A stretch of DNA of 64,000 nt from Loxodes magnus. Lineage: Eukaryota; Ciliophora; Karyorelictea; Loxodida; Loxodidae. This document shows positions 24,329 through 35,847 of this stretch, piece by piece (within the stretch, counting starts at the first letter, position 1; each line of letters begins with the position of its first letter). Under the pieces are notes generated by a model. It ran no database searches, was not told the DNA's origin, and was given only the letters and a program-made list of their open reading frames with translations. The DNA lies in assembly GCA_946699065.1 (NCBI GenBank), contig CAMPDV010000886.1:98744-162743 (forward strand). The letters are read 5' to 3'. A program made the position numbers and the translations under genes.

Positions 24329-25030
24329 GTGAGACTATGGGACGTCAAGACAGGTACCTGTAAGACCATGAGTGGTCACACAGGATCTGTATTATCTGTG
24401 GATATATCCAGTGATTCAGAGTTCATCGTATCGGGAAGTTTAGATAAGACGGTGAGACTATGGGACGTCAAGACAGGTACCTGTAAGACCATGAGTGGTC
24501 ACACTTATTCTGTATCATCTGTAGCTATATCCAGTGATTCAGAGTTCATCGTATCGGGAAGTTTAGATAAGACGGTGAGACTATGGGACGTCAAAACAGG
24601 TACCTGTAAGACCATGAGTGGTAACACTTATTCTGTATTATCTGTGAATATATCCAGTGATTCAGAGTTCATCGTATCGGGAAGTTGAGATAAGACGGTG
24701 AGACTATGGGACGTCAAGACAGGTACCTGTAAGACCATGAGTGGTCATAAAAGTTCTGTATTATCTGTGGATATATCCAGTTATACAGAGTTCATCGTAT
24801 CGGGAAGTAGAGATAAGACGGTGAGACTATGGGACGTCAAGACAGGTACCTGTAAGACCATGAGTGGTCACACTTATTCTGTATCATCTGTGGCTATATC
24901 CAGTGATTCAGAGTTCATCGTATCGGGAAGTAGAGATAAGACGGTGAGACTATGGGACGTCAAGACAGGTACCTGTAAGACCATGAGTGGTCACACTGGA
25001 TCTGTATCATCTGTGGCTATATCCATGTGA
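24329..25030 (+). pseudogene. Open WD40 runs ending at a +1 insertion
   Basis: Two runs, 24,329-24,688 and 24,698-25,030, carry HTGS, HTYS, NTYS, HKSS-SYT and HTGS-SSVA blades. The second ends when an extra T at 25,026 turns ATATCCAGTGAT into ATATCCATGTGAT and puts TGA in frame. On the other side of the insertion the WD40 frame resumes one base on, to 25,304. Confidence 0.6.
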
Positions 25031-25031
25031 T
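25024..25031 (+). other. +1 frameshift (inserted T at 25,026)
   Basis: The AISSDS codons read atatccatgtgattc where all regular monomers have atatccagtgattc. The same single-base insertion occurs at 26,257. The flanking variants differ between the two: HTGS before and Asp after here, HTSS before and His after there. Confidence 0.92.
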
Positions 25032-25714
25032 TCAGAGTTCATCGTATCGGGAAGTGATGATAAGACGGTGAGACTATGGGACGTCAAGACAGGTACCTGT
25101 AAGACCATGAGTGGTCATAAAAGTTCTGTATTATCTGTGGATATATCCAGTTATACAGAGTTCATCGTATCGGGAAGTAGAGATAAGACGGTGAGACTAT
25201 GGGACGTCAAGACAGGTACCTGTAAGACCATGAGTGGTCACACAGGATCTGTATTATCTGTGGATATATCCAGTGATTCAGAGTTCATCGTATCGGGAAG
25301 TTGAGATAAGACGGTGAGACTATGGGACGTCAAGACAGGTACCTGTAAGACCATGAGTTGTCGCACAGGTTCTGTATTATCTGTGGCTATATCCAGTGAT
25401 TCAGAGTTCATCGTATCGGGAAGTCATGATAAGACGGTGAGACTATGGGACGTCAAGACAGGTACCTGTAAGACCATGAGTGGTCATAAAAGTTCTGTAT
25501 TATCTGTGAATATATCCAGTGATTCAGAGTTCATCGTATCGGGAAGTTGAGATAAGACGGTGAGACTATGGGACGTCAAGACAGGTACCTGTAAGACCAT
25601 GAGTGGTCATAAAAGTTCTGTATTATCTGTGGCTATATCCAGTGATTCAGAGTTCATCGTATCGGGAAGTTGAGATAAGACGGTGAGACTATGGGACGTC
25701 AAGACAGGTACCTG

Positions 25715-26092
25715 TAAGACCATGAGTGGTCACACTTATTCTGTATCATCTGTGGCTATATCCAGTTATTCAGAGTTCATCGTATCGGGAAGTTGAGATA
25801 AGACGGTGAGACTATGGGACGTCAAGACAGGTACCTGTAAGACCATGAGTGGTCACACAGGATCTGTATTATCTGTGGATATATCCAGTGATTCAGAGTT
25901 CATCGTATCGGGAAGTTGAGATAAGACGGTGAGACTATGGGACGTCAAGACAGGTACCTGTAAGACCATGAGTTGTCGCACAGGTTCTGTATTATCTGTG
26001 GCTATATCCAGTGATTCAGAGTTCATCGTATCGGGAAGTTGAGATAAGACGGTGAGACTATGAGACGTCAAGACAGGTACCTGTAAGACCAT
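25715..26092 (+). repeat. Stop-rich block, copy 1
   Basis: The order is HTYS-SYS-TGA, HTGS-SDS-TGA, CRTG-TGA, then a blade whose LWD is CTA TGA GAC (TGA at 26,061-26,063). The same order recurs at 27,438-27,815, and a similar one with a different first monomer at about 13,080-13,450. The three copies share the rare TGA in LWD, so they descend from one ancestor block. Confidence 0.85.
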
Positions 26093-26254
26093 GAGTGGTC
26101 ACACTAGTTGTGTATCATCTGTGGCTATATCCAGTGATTCAGAGTTCATCGTATCGGGAAGTTTAGATAAAACGGTGAGACTATGGGACGTCAAAACAGG
26201 TACCTGTAAGACCATGAGTGGTCACACTAGTTCTGTATCATCTGTGGCTATATC

Positions 26255-26262
26255 CATGTGAT
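26255..26262 (+). other. +1 frameshift (inserted T at 26,257), same lesion as 25,026
   Basis: Identical insertion in the same codon of the monomer as at 25,026, 1,231 bp away (10 monomers plus the inserted base). The frame after it reads on through 26,481. Confidence 0.92.
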
Positions 26263-27096
26263 TCAGAGTTCATCGTATCGGGAAGTCATGATAAGACGGT
26301 GAGACTATGGGACGTCAAAACAGGTACCTGTAAGACCATGAGTGGTCATAAAAGTTCTGTATTATCTGTGGCTATATCCAGTGATTCAGAGTTCATCGTA
26401 TCGGGAAGTTTAGATAAGACGGTGAGACTATGGGACGTCATGACAGGTACCTGTAAGACCATGAGTGGTCACACAGATTGAGTATATGCTGTGGCTATAT
26501 CCAGTGATTCAGAGTTCATCGTATCGGGAAGTTTAGATAAGACGGTGAGACTATGGGACGTCAAGACAGGTACCTGTAAGACCATGAGTGGTCACACTTA
26601 TTCTGTATCATCTGTGGCTATATCCAGTGATTCAGAGTTCATCGTATCGGGAAGTTTAGATAAGACGGTGAGACTATGGGACGTCAAGACAGGTACCTGT
26701 AAGACCATGAGTGGTCACACTGGATCTGTATCATCTGTGGCTATATCCAGTGATTCAGAGTTCATCGTATCGGGAAGTTGAGATAAGACGGTGAGACTAT
26801 GGGACGTCAAGACAGGTACCTGTAAGACCATGAGTGGTCACACTTATTCTGTATCATCTGTGGCTATATCCAGTGATTCAGAGTTCATCGTATCGGGAAG
26901 TTGAGATAAGACGGTGAGACTATGGGACGTCAAGACAGGTACCTGTAAGACCATGAGTGGTCACACAGGATCTGTATTATCTGTGGCTATATCCAGTTAT
27001 TCAGAGTTCATCGTATCGGGAAGTTTAGATAAGACGGTGAGACTATGGGACGTCAAGACAGGTACCTGTAAGATCATGAGTGGTCACACTAGTTAG

Positions 27097-29004
27097 GTAT
27101 ATGCTGTGGCTATATCCAGTGATTCAGAGTTCATCGTATCGGGAAGTTGAGATAAGACGGTGAGACTATGGGACGTCAAGACAGGTACCTGTAAGATCAT
27201 GAGTGGTCACACTAGTTAGGTATATGCTGTGGCTATATCCAGTGATTCAGAGTTCATCGTATCGGGAAGTTGAGATAAGACGGTGAGACTATGGGACGTC
27301 AAGACAGGTACCTGTAAGACCATGAGTGGTCACGCTTATTCTGTATTATCTGTGAATATATCCAGTGATTCAGAGTTCATCGTATCGGGAAGTTGAGATA
27401 AGACGGTGAGACTATGGGACGTCAAGACAGGTACCTGTAAGACCATGAGTGGTCACACTTATTCTGTATCATCTGTGGCTATATCCAGTTATTCAGAGTT
27501 CATCGTATCGGGAAGTTGAGATAAGACGGTGAGACTATGGGACGTCAAGACAGGTACCTGTAAGACCATGAGTGGTCACACAGGATCTGTATTATCTGTG
27601 GATATATCCAGTGATTCAGAGTTCATCGTATCGGGAAGTTGAGATAAGACGGTGAGACTATGGGACGTCAAGACAGGTACCTGTAAGACCATGAGTTGTC
27701 GCACAGGTTCTGTATTATCTGTGGCTATATCCAGTGATTCAGAGTTCATCGTATCGGGAAGTTGAGATAAGACGGTGAGACTATGAGACGTCAAGACAGG
27801 TACCTGTAAGACCATGAGTGGTCACACAGGATCTGTATTATCTGTGGATATATCCAGTGATTCAGAGTTCATCGTATCGGGAAGTTGAGATAAGACGGTG
27901 AGACTATGGGACGTCAAGACAGGTACCTGTAAGACCATGAGTGGTCACACAGGATCTGTATTATCTGTGGATATATCCAGTTATACAGAGTTCATCGTAT
28001 CGGGAAGTTGAGATAAGACGGTGAGACTATGGGACGTCAAGACAGGTACCTGTAAGACCATGAGTGGTCATAAAAGTTCTGTATTATCTGTGGCTATATC
28101 CAGTGATTCAGAGTTCATCGTATCGGGAAGTTGAGATAAGACGGTGAGACTATGGGACGTCAAGACAGGTACCTGTAAGACCATGAGTGGTCACACAGAT
28201 TGAGTATATGCTGTGGCTATATCCAGTGATTCAGAGTTCATCGTATCGGGAAGTAGAGATAAGACGGTGAGACTATGGGACGTCAAGACAGGTACCTGTA
28301 AGACCATGAGTGGTCACACAGATTGAGTATATGCTGTGGCTATATCCAGTGATTCAGAGTTCATCGTATCGGGAAGTTGAGATAAGACGGTGAGACTATG
28401 GGACGTCAAGACAGGTACCTGTAAGACCATGAGTGGTCACACAGATTGAGTATATGCTGTGGCTATATCCAGTGATTCAGAGTTCATCGTATCGGGAAGT
28501 GATGATAAGACGGTGAGACTATGGGACGTCAAGACAGGTACCTGTAAGACCATGAGTGGTCATAAAAGTTCTGTATCATCTGTGGATATATCCAGTGATT
28601 CAGAGTTCATCGTATCGGGAAGTTGAGATAAGACGGTGAGACTATGGGACGTCAAGACAGGTACCTGTAAGATCATGAGTGGTCACACTTATTCTGTATC
28701 ATCTGTGGCTATATCCAGTGATTCAGAGTTCATCGTATCGGGAAGTTGAGATAAGACGGTGAGACTATGGGACGTCAAGACAGGTACCTGTAAGACCATG
28801 AGTGGTCACACTAGTTAGGCATATGCTGTGGCTATATCCAGTGATTCAGAGTTCATCGTATCGGGAAGTTGAGATAAGACGGTGAGACTATGGGACGTCA
28901 AGACAGGTACCTGTAAGACCATGAGTGGTCATAAAAGTTCTGTATTATCTGTGGCTATATCCAGTGATTCAGAGTTCATCGTATCGGGAAGTTGAGATAA
29001 GACG
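27097..29004 (+). repeat. Stop-dense stretch including block copy 2
   Basis: No open run of 60 codons occurs on the + strand. It includes the second HTYS-SYS / HTGS / CRTG / LWD-TGA block (TGA at 27,784-27,786). Next comes a run of HTD-TGA monomers that resembles 13,800-14,200, then an HTS-TAG-AYAVA monomer at about 28,815. Confidence 0.85.
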
Positions 29005-30348
29005 GTGAGACTATGGGACGTCAAGACAGGTACCTGTAAGACCATGAGTGGTCATAAAAGTTCTGTATTATCTGTGGATATATCCAGTTATACAGAGTTC
29101 ATCGTATCGGGAAGTTTAGATAAGACGGTGAGACTATGGGACGTCAAGACAGGTACCTGTAAGACCATGAGTGGTCATAAAAGTTCTGTATTATCTGTGG
29201 ATATATCCAGTTATACAGAGTTCATCGTATCGGGAAGTTTAGATAAGACGGTGAGACTATGGGACGTCAAGACAGGTACCTGTAAGACCATGAGTGGTCA
29301 TAAAAGTTCTGTATTATCTGTGGATATATCCAGTTATACAGAGTTCATCGTATCGGGAAGTTGAGATAAGACGGTGAGACTATGGGACGTCAAGACAGGT
29401 ACCTGTAAGACCATGAGTGGTCACACAGGATCTGTATTATCTGTGGATATATCCAGTTATTCAGAGTTCATCGTATCGGGAAGTTGAGATAAGACGGTGA
29501 GACTATGGGACGTCAAGACAGGTACCTGTAAGACCATGAGTGGTCACACAGATTGAGTATATGCTGTGGCTATATCCAGTGATTCAGAGTTCATCGTATC
29601 GGGAAGTTGAGATAAGACGGTGAGACTATGGGACGTCAAGACAGGTACCTGTAAGACCATGAGTGGTCACACAGATTGAGTATATGCTGTGGCTATATCC
29701 AGTGATTCAGAGTTCATCGTATCGGGAAGTTGAGATAAGACGGTGAGACTATGGGACGTCAAGACAGGTACCTGTAAGACCATGAGTGGTCACACAGATT
29801 GAGTATATGATGTGGCTATATCCAGTGATTCAGAGTTCATCGTATCGGGAAGTGATGATAAGACGGTGAGACTATGGGACGTCAAGACAGGTACCTGTAA
29901 GACCATGAGTGGTCATAAAAGTTCTGTATTATCTGTGGATATATCCAGTGATTCAGAGTTCATCGTATCGGGAAGTTGAGATAAGACGGTGAGACTATGG
30001 GACGTCAAGACAGGTACCTGTAAGATCATGAGTGGTCACACTTATTCTGTATCATCTGTGGCTATATCCAGTTATTCAGAGTTCATCGTATCGGGAAGTT
30101 GAGATAAGACGGTGAGACTATGGGACGTCAAGACAGGTACCTGTAAGACCATGAGTGGTCACACTTATTCTGTATTATCTGTGGCTATATCCAGTGATTC
30201 AGAGTTCATCGTATCGGGAAGTAGAGATAAGACGGTGAGACTATGGGACGTCAAGACAGGTACCTGTAAGACCATGAGTGGTCACACAGGATCTGTATTA
30301 TCTGTGGATATATCCAGTTATTCAGAGTTCATCGTATCGGGAAGTTGA
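29005..30348 (+). repeat. HKSS-SYT triplet followed by stop-rich monomers
   Basis: The run 29,005-29,364 has three consecutive HKSS-SVD-SYT blades, almost identical in DNA, ending with TGA. From 29,365 to 30,111 most monomers have stops, including HTD-TGA-VYDVA at about 29,800 (gatgtg for gctgtg). The run 30,112-30,348 is open. Confidence 0.8.
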
Positions 30349-30950
30349 GATAAGACGGTGAGACTATGGGACGTCAAGACAGGTACCTGTAAGACCATGA
30401 GTGGTCACACTTATTCTGTATCATCTTTGAATATATCCAGTGATTCAGAGTTCATCGTATCGGGAAGTAGAGATAAGACGGTGAGACTATGGGACGTCAA
30501 GACAGGTACCTGTAAGACCATGAGTGGTCATAAAAGTTCTGTATTATCTGTGGATATATCCAGTTATACAGAGTTCATCGTATCGGGAAGTAGAGATAAG
30601 ACGGTGAGACTATGGGACGTCAAGACAGGTACCTGTAAGACCATGAGTGGTCATAAAAGTTCTGTATTATCTGTGGATATATCCAGTTATACAGAGTTCA
30701 TCGTATCGGGAAGTTTAGATAAGACGGTGAGACTATGGGACGTCAAGACAGGTACCTGTAAGACCATGAGTGGTCATAAAAGTTCTGTATTATCTGTGGA
30801 TATATCCAGTTATACAGAGTTCATCGTATCGGGAAGTTGAGATAAGACGGTGAGACTATGGGACGTCAAGACAGGTACCTGTAAGACCATGAGTGGTCAC
30901 ACAGGATCTGTATTATCTGTGGATATATCCAGTTATTCAGAGTTCATCGT
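30349..30950 (+). repeat. Block duplicated at 3,567 bp (29 monomers), copy 1
   Basis: The order HTYS-SLN-R, HKSS-SYT-R, HKSS-SYT-L, HKSS-SYT-TGA, HTGS-SYS recurs at 33,916-34,517. One difference was seen within it: AGA at residue 41 of the second blade here is TGA in the downstream copy. The open part here (30,358-30,840) is four blades. Confidence 0.85.
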
Positions 30951-31164
30951 ATCGGGAAGTTGAGATAAGACGGTGAGACTATGGGACGTCAAGACAGGTA
31001 CCTGTAAGACCATGAGTGGTCACACTAGTTAGGTATATGCTGTGGCTATATCCAGTGATTCAGAGTTCATCGTATCGGGAAGTTGAGATAAGACGGTGAG
31101 ACTATGGGACGTCAAGACAGGTACCTGTAAGACCATGAGTGGTCACACAGATTGAGTATATGCT

Positions 31165-33924
31165 GTGGCTATATCCAGTGATTCAGAGTTCATCGTATCG
31201 GGAAGTGATGATAAGACGGTGAGACTATGGGACGTCAAGACAGGTACCTGTAAGACCATGAGTGGTCATAAAAGTTCTGTATTATCTGTGGATATATCCA
31301 GTGATTCAGAGTTCGTCGTATCGGGAAGTTTAGATAAGACGGTGAGACTATGGGACGTCAAGACAGGTACCTGTAAGACCATGAGTGGTCATAAAAGTTC
31401 TGTATTATCTGTGGATATATCCAGTTATACAGAGTTCATCGTATCGGGAAGTTGAGATAAGACGGTGAGACTATGGGACGTCAAGACAGGTACCTGTAAG
31501 ACCATGAGTGGTCACACAGGATCTGTATTATCTGTGGCTATATCCAGTGATTCAGAGTTCATCGTATCGGGAAGTTGAGATAAGACGGTGAGACTATGGG
31601 ACGTCAAGACAGGTACCTGTAAGACCATGAGTGGTCACACTAGTTAGGTATATGCTGTGGCTATATCCAGTGATTCAGAGTTCATCGTATCGGGAAGTTG
31701 AGATAAGACGGTGAGACTATGGGACGTCAAGACAGGTACCTGTAAGACCATGAGTGGTCACACAGATTGAGTATATGCTGTGGCTATATCCAGTGATTCA
31801 GAGTTCATCGTATCGGGAAGTTGAGATAAGACGGTGAGACTATGGGACGTCAAGACAGGTACCTGTAAGATCATGAGTGGTCACACTTATTCTGTATCAT
31901 CTGTGGCTATATCCAGTGATTCAGAGTTCATCGTATCGGGAAGTAGAGATAAGACGGTGAGACTATGGGACGTCAAGACAGGTACCTGTAAGATCATGAG
32001 TGGTCACACTAGTTAGGTATATGCTGTGGCTATATCCAGTGATTCAGAGTTCATCGTATCGGGAAGTGATGATAAGACGGTGAGACTATGGGACGTCAAG
32101 ACAGGTACCTGTAAGACCATGAGTGGTAACACTTATTCTGTATTATCTGTGAATATATCCAGTGATTCAGAGTTCATCGTATCGGGAAGTTGAGATAAGA
32201 CGGTGAGACTATGGGACGTCAAGACAGGTACCTGTAAGACCATGAGTGGTCATAAAAGTTCTGTATTATCTGTGGCTATATCCAGTGATTCAGAGTTCAT
32301 CGTATCGGGAAGTTGAGATAAGACGGTGAGACTATGGGACGTCAAGACAGGTACCTGTAAGACCATGAGTGGTCATAAAAGTTCTGTATTATCTGTGGAT
32401 ATATCCAGTTATACAGAGTTCATCGTATCGGGAAGTTGAGATAAGACGGTGAGACTATGGGACGTCAAGACAGGTACCTGTAAGACCATGAGTGGTCACA
32501 CTAGTTAGGCATATGCTGTGGCTATATCCAGTGATTCAGAGTTCATCGTATCGGGAAGTAGAGATAAGACGGTGAGACTATGGGACGTCAAGACAGGTAC
32601 CTGTAAGATCATGAGTGGTCACACTAGTTAGGTATATGCTGTGGCTATATCCAGTGATTCAGAGTTCATCGTATCGGGAAGTTGAGATAAGACGGTGAGA
32701 CTATGGGACGTCAAGACAGGTACCTGTAAGACCATGAGTGGTCAGAAAAGTTCTGTATTATCTGTGAATATATCCAGTGATTCAGAGTTCATCGTATCGG
32801 GAAGTTGAGATAAGACGGTGAGACTATGGGACGTCAAAACAGGTACCTGTAAGACCATGAGTGGTCACACTAGTTCTGTATTATCTGTGGATATATCCAG
32901 TTATACAGAGTTCATCGTATCGGGAAGTTGAGATAAGACGGTGAGACTATGGGACGTCAAGACAGGTACCTGTAAGACCATGAGTGGTCACACAGGATCT
33001 GTATTATCTGTGGATATATCCAGTTATTCAGAGTTCATCGTATCGGGAAGTTGAGATAAGACGGTGAGACTATGGGACGTCAAGACAGGTACCTGTAAGA
33101 CCATGAGTGGTCACACAGATTGAGTATATGCTGTGGCTATATCCAGTGATTCAGAGTTCATCGTATCGGGAAGTAGAGATAAGACGGTGAGACTATGGGA
33201 CGTCAAGACAGGTACCTGTAAGACCATGAGTGGTCACACAGATTGAGTATATGCTGTGGCTATATCCAGTGATTCAGAGTTCATCGTATCGGGAAGTTGA
33301 GATAAGACGGTGAGACTATGGGACGTCAAGACAGGTACCTGTAAGACCATGAGTGGTCACACAGATTGAGTATATGATGTGGCTATATCCAGTGATTCAG
33401 AGTTCATCGTATCGGGAAGTGATGATAAGACGGTGAGACTATGGGACGTCAAGACAGGTACCTGTAAGACCATGAGTGGTCATAAAAGTTCTGTATTATC
33501 TGTGGATATATCCAGTGATTCAGAGTTCATCGTATCGGGAAGTTGAGATAAGACGGTGAGACTATGGGACGTCAAGACAGGTACCTGTAAGACCATGAGT
33601 GGTCACGCTTATTCTGTATTATCTGTGAATATATCCAGTGATTCAGAGTTCATCGTATCGGGAAGTTGAGATAAGACGGTGAGACTATGGGACGTCAAGA
33701 CAGGTACCTGTAAGACCATGAGTGGTAACACTTATTCTGTATTATCTGTGAATATATCCAGTGATTCAGAGTTCATCGTATCGGGAAGTTGAGATAAGAC
33801 GGTGAGACTATGGGACGTCAAGACAGGTACCTGTAAGACCATGAGTGGTCACACAGATTGAGTATATGCTGTGGCTATATCCAGTGATTCAGAGTTCATC
33901 GTATCGGGAAGTTGAGATAAGACG
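31165..33924 (+). repeat. Mostly closed section with few short runs
   Basis: Only 31,165-31,455 and 31,834-32,016 reach 60 codons. It holds HTS-TAG, HTD-TGA, NTYS-SVN and HAYS monomers, an HTS-TAG-AYAVA unit at about 32,505, a QKSS variant (cagaaaag) at about 32,744 and HTD-TGA-VYDVA at about 33,370. Units remain regular at 123 bp. Confidence 0.8.
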
Positions 33925-34517
33925 GTGAGACTATGGGACGTCAAGACAGGTACCTGTAAGACCATGAGTGGTCACACTTATTCTGTATCATCTTTGAATA
34001 TATCCAGTGATTCAGAGTTCATCGTATCGGGAAGTAGAGATAAGACGGTGAGACTATGGGACGTCAAGACAGGTACCTGTAAGACCATGAGTGGTCATAA
34101 AAGTTCTGTATTATCTGTGGATATATCCAGTTATACAGAGTTCATCGTATCGGGAAGTTGAGATAAGACGGTGAGACTATGGGACGTCAAGACAGGTACC
34201 TGTAAGACCATGAGTGGTCATAAAAGTTCTGTATTATCTGTGGATATATCCAGTTATACAGAGTTCATCGTATCGGGAAGTTTAGATAAGACGGTGAGAC
34301 TATGGGACGTCAAGACAGGTACCTGTAAGACCATGAGTGGTCATAAAAGTTCTGTATTATCTGTGGATATATCCAGTTATACAGAGTTCATCGTATCGGG
34401 AAGTTGAGATAAGACGGTGAGACTATGGGACGTCAAGACAGGTACCTGTAAGACCATGAGTGGTCACACAGGATCTGTATTATCTGTGGATATATCCAGT
34501 TATTCAGAGTTCATCGT
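33916..34517 (+). repeat. Block duplicated at 3,567 bp, copy 2
   Basis: This is the same monomer order as 30,349-30,950, with TGA at residue 41 of the second blade. It splits the open run into 33,925-34,161 and 34,171-34,407. Confidence 0.85.
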
Positions 34518-35031
34518 ATCGGGAAGTAGAGATAAGACGGTGAGACTATGGGACGTCAAGACAGGTACCTGTAAGACCATGAGTGGTCACACAGGATCTG
34601 TATTATCTGTGGATATATCCAGTGATTCAGAGTTCATCGTATCGGGAAGTTGAGATAAGACGGTGAGACTATGGGACGTCAAGACAGGTACCTGTAAGAC
34701 CATGAGTGGTCACACAGGATCTGTATTATCTGTGAATATATCCAGTGATTCAGAGTTCATCGTATCGGGAAGTTGAGATAAGACGGTGAGACTATGGGAC
34801 GTCAAGACAGGTACCTGTAAGACCATGAGTGGTCACACAGGATCTGTATTATCTGTGGATATATCCAGTTATTCAGAGTTCATCGTATCGGGAAGTAGAG
34901 ATAAGACGGTGAGACTATGGGACGTCAAGACAGGTACCTGTAAGACCATGAGTGGTCACACAGGATCTGTATTATCTGTGGATATATCCAGTGATTCAGA
35001 GTTCATCGTATCGGGAAGTTGAGATAAGACG
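34408..35031 (+). repeat. Trimer repeat of HTGS monomers (369 bp)
   Basis: The pair HTGS-SYS-R then HTGS-SDS-TGA occurs at 34,417-34,653 and again 369 bp on at 34,786-35,022, with an HTGS-SVN monomer between them. The same pair recurs at 36,339-36,575. It adjoins the cluster of shortened monomers. Confidence 0.8.
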
Positions 35032-35847
35032 GTGAGACTATGGGACGTCAAGACAGGTACCTGTAAGACCATGAAGACTTTATTATCTGTGAATATATCC
35101 AGTGATTCAGAGTTCATCGTATCGGGAAGTTGAGATAAGACGGTGAGACACGTCAAGACAGGTACCTGTAAGACCATGAGTCATAGTTCTGTATTATCTG
35201 TGGCTATATCCAGTGATTCAGAGTTCATCGTATCGGGAAGTTGAGATAAGACGGTGAGACTATGGGACGTCAAGACAGGTACCTGTAAGACCATGAGTGG
35301 TCATAAAAGTTCTGTATTATCTGTGGCTATATCCAGTGATTCAGAGTTCATCGTATCGGGAAGTGATGATAAGACGGTGACTATACGTCAAGACAGGTAC
35401 CTGTCATGAGTGTAACACTTATTCTGTATTATCTGTGAATATATCCAGTGATTCAGAGTTCATCGTATCGGGAAGTTGAGATAAGACGGTGAGACTATAC
35501 GTCAAGACAGGTACCTGTAAGACCATGAGTTGTCGCACAGGTTCTGTATTATCTGTGGCTATATCCAGTGATTCAGAGTTCATCGTATCGGGAAGTTGAG
35601 ATAAGACGGTGAGACTATGACGTCAAGACAGGTACCTGTAAGACCATGAGTGGTCACACTAGTTGCATATGCTGTGGCTATATCCAGTGATTCAGAGTTC
35701 ATCGTATCGGGAAGTTTAGATAAGACGGTGAGACTATGGGACGTCAAGACAGGTACCTGTAAGACCATGAGTGGTCATAAAAGTTCTGTATTATCGATAT
35801 ATCCAGTTATACAGAGTTCATCGTATCGGGAAGTTGAGATAAGACGG
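35032..35847 (+). repeat. Cluster of shortened monomers (net -46 bp over seven units)
   Basis: Anchors at 35,032, 35,143, 35,254, 35,377, 35,489, 35,609, 35,728 and 35,847 give spacings of 111, 111, 123, 112, 120, 119 and 119 bp. Four consecutive units lose 2-6 bases at or next to the TGGG before ACGTC in LWDV. One loses aagac from TGTAAGACCATG, exactly as at 17,618. Others lose bases around the GH codons. The sum shifts the frame by one. The WD motif is destroyed in these blades, so they could not form normal WD40 structure. Confidence 0.88.

Noticed and set aside
35032-35847. Shortened monomers as a distinct functional domain
   Set aside because: Deletions differ from unit to unit, remove the WD dipeptide and shift the frame. 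They look like damage or error rather than a conserved variant.
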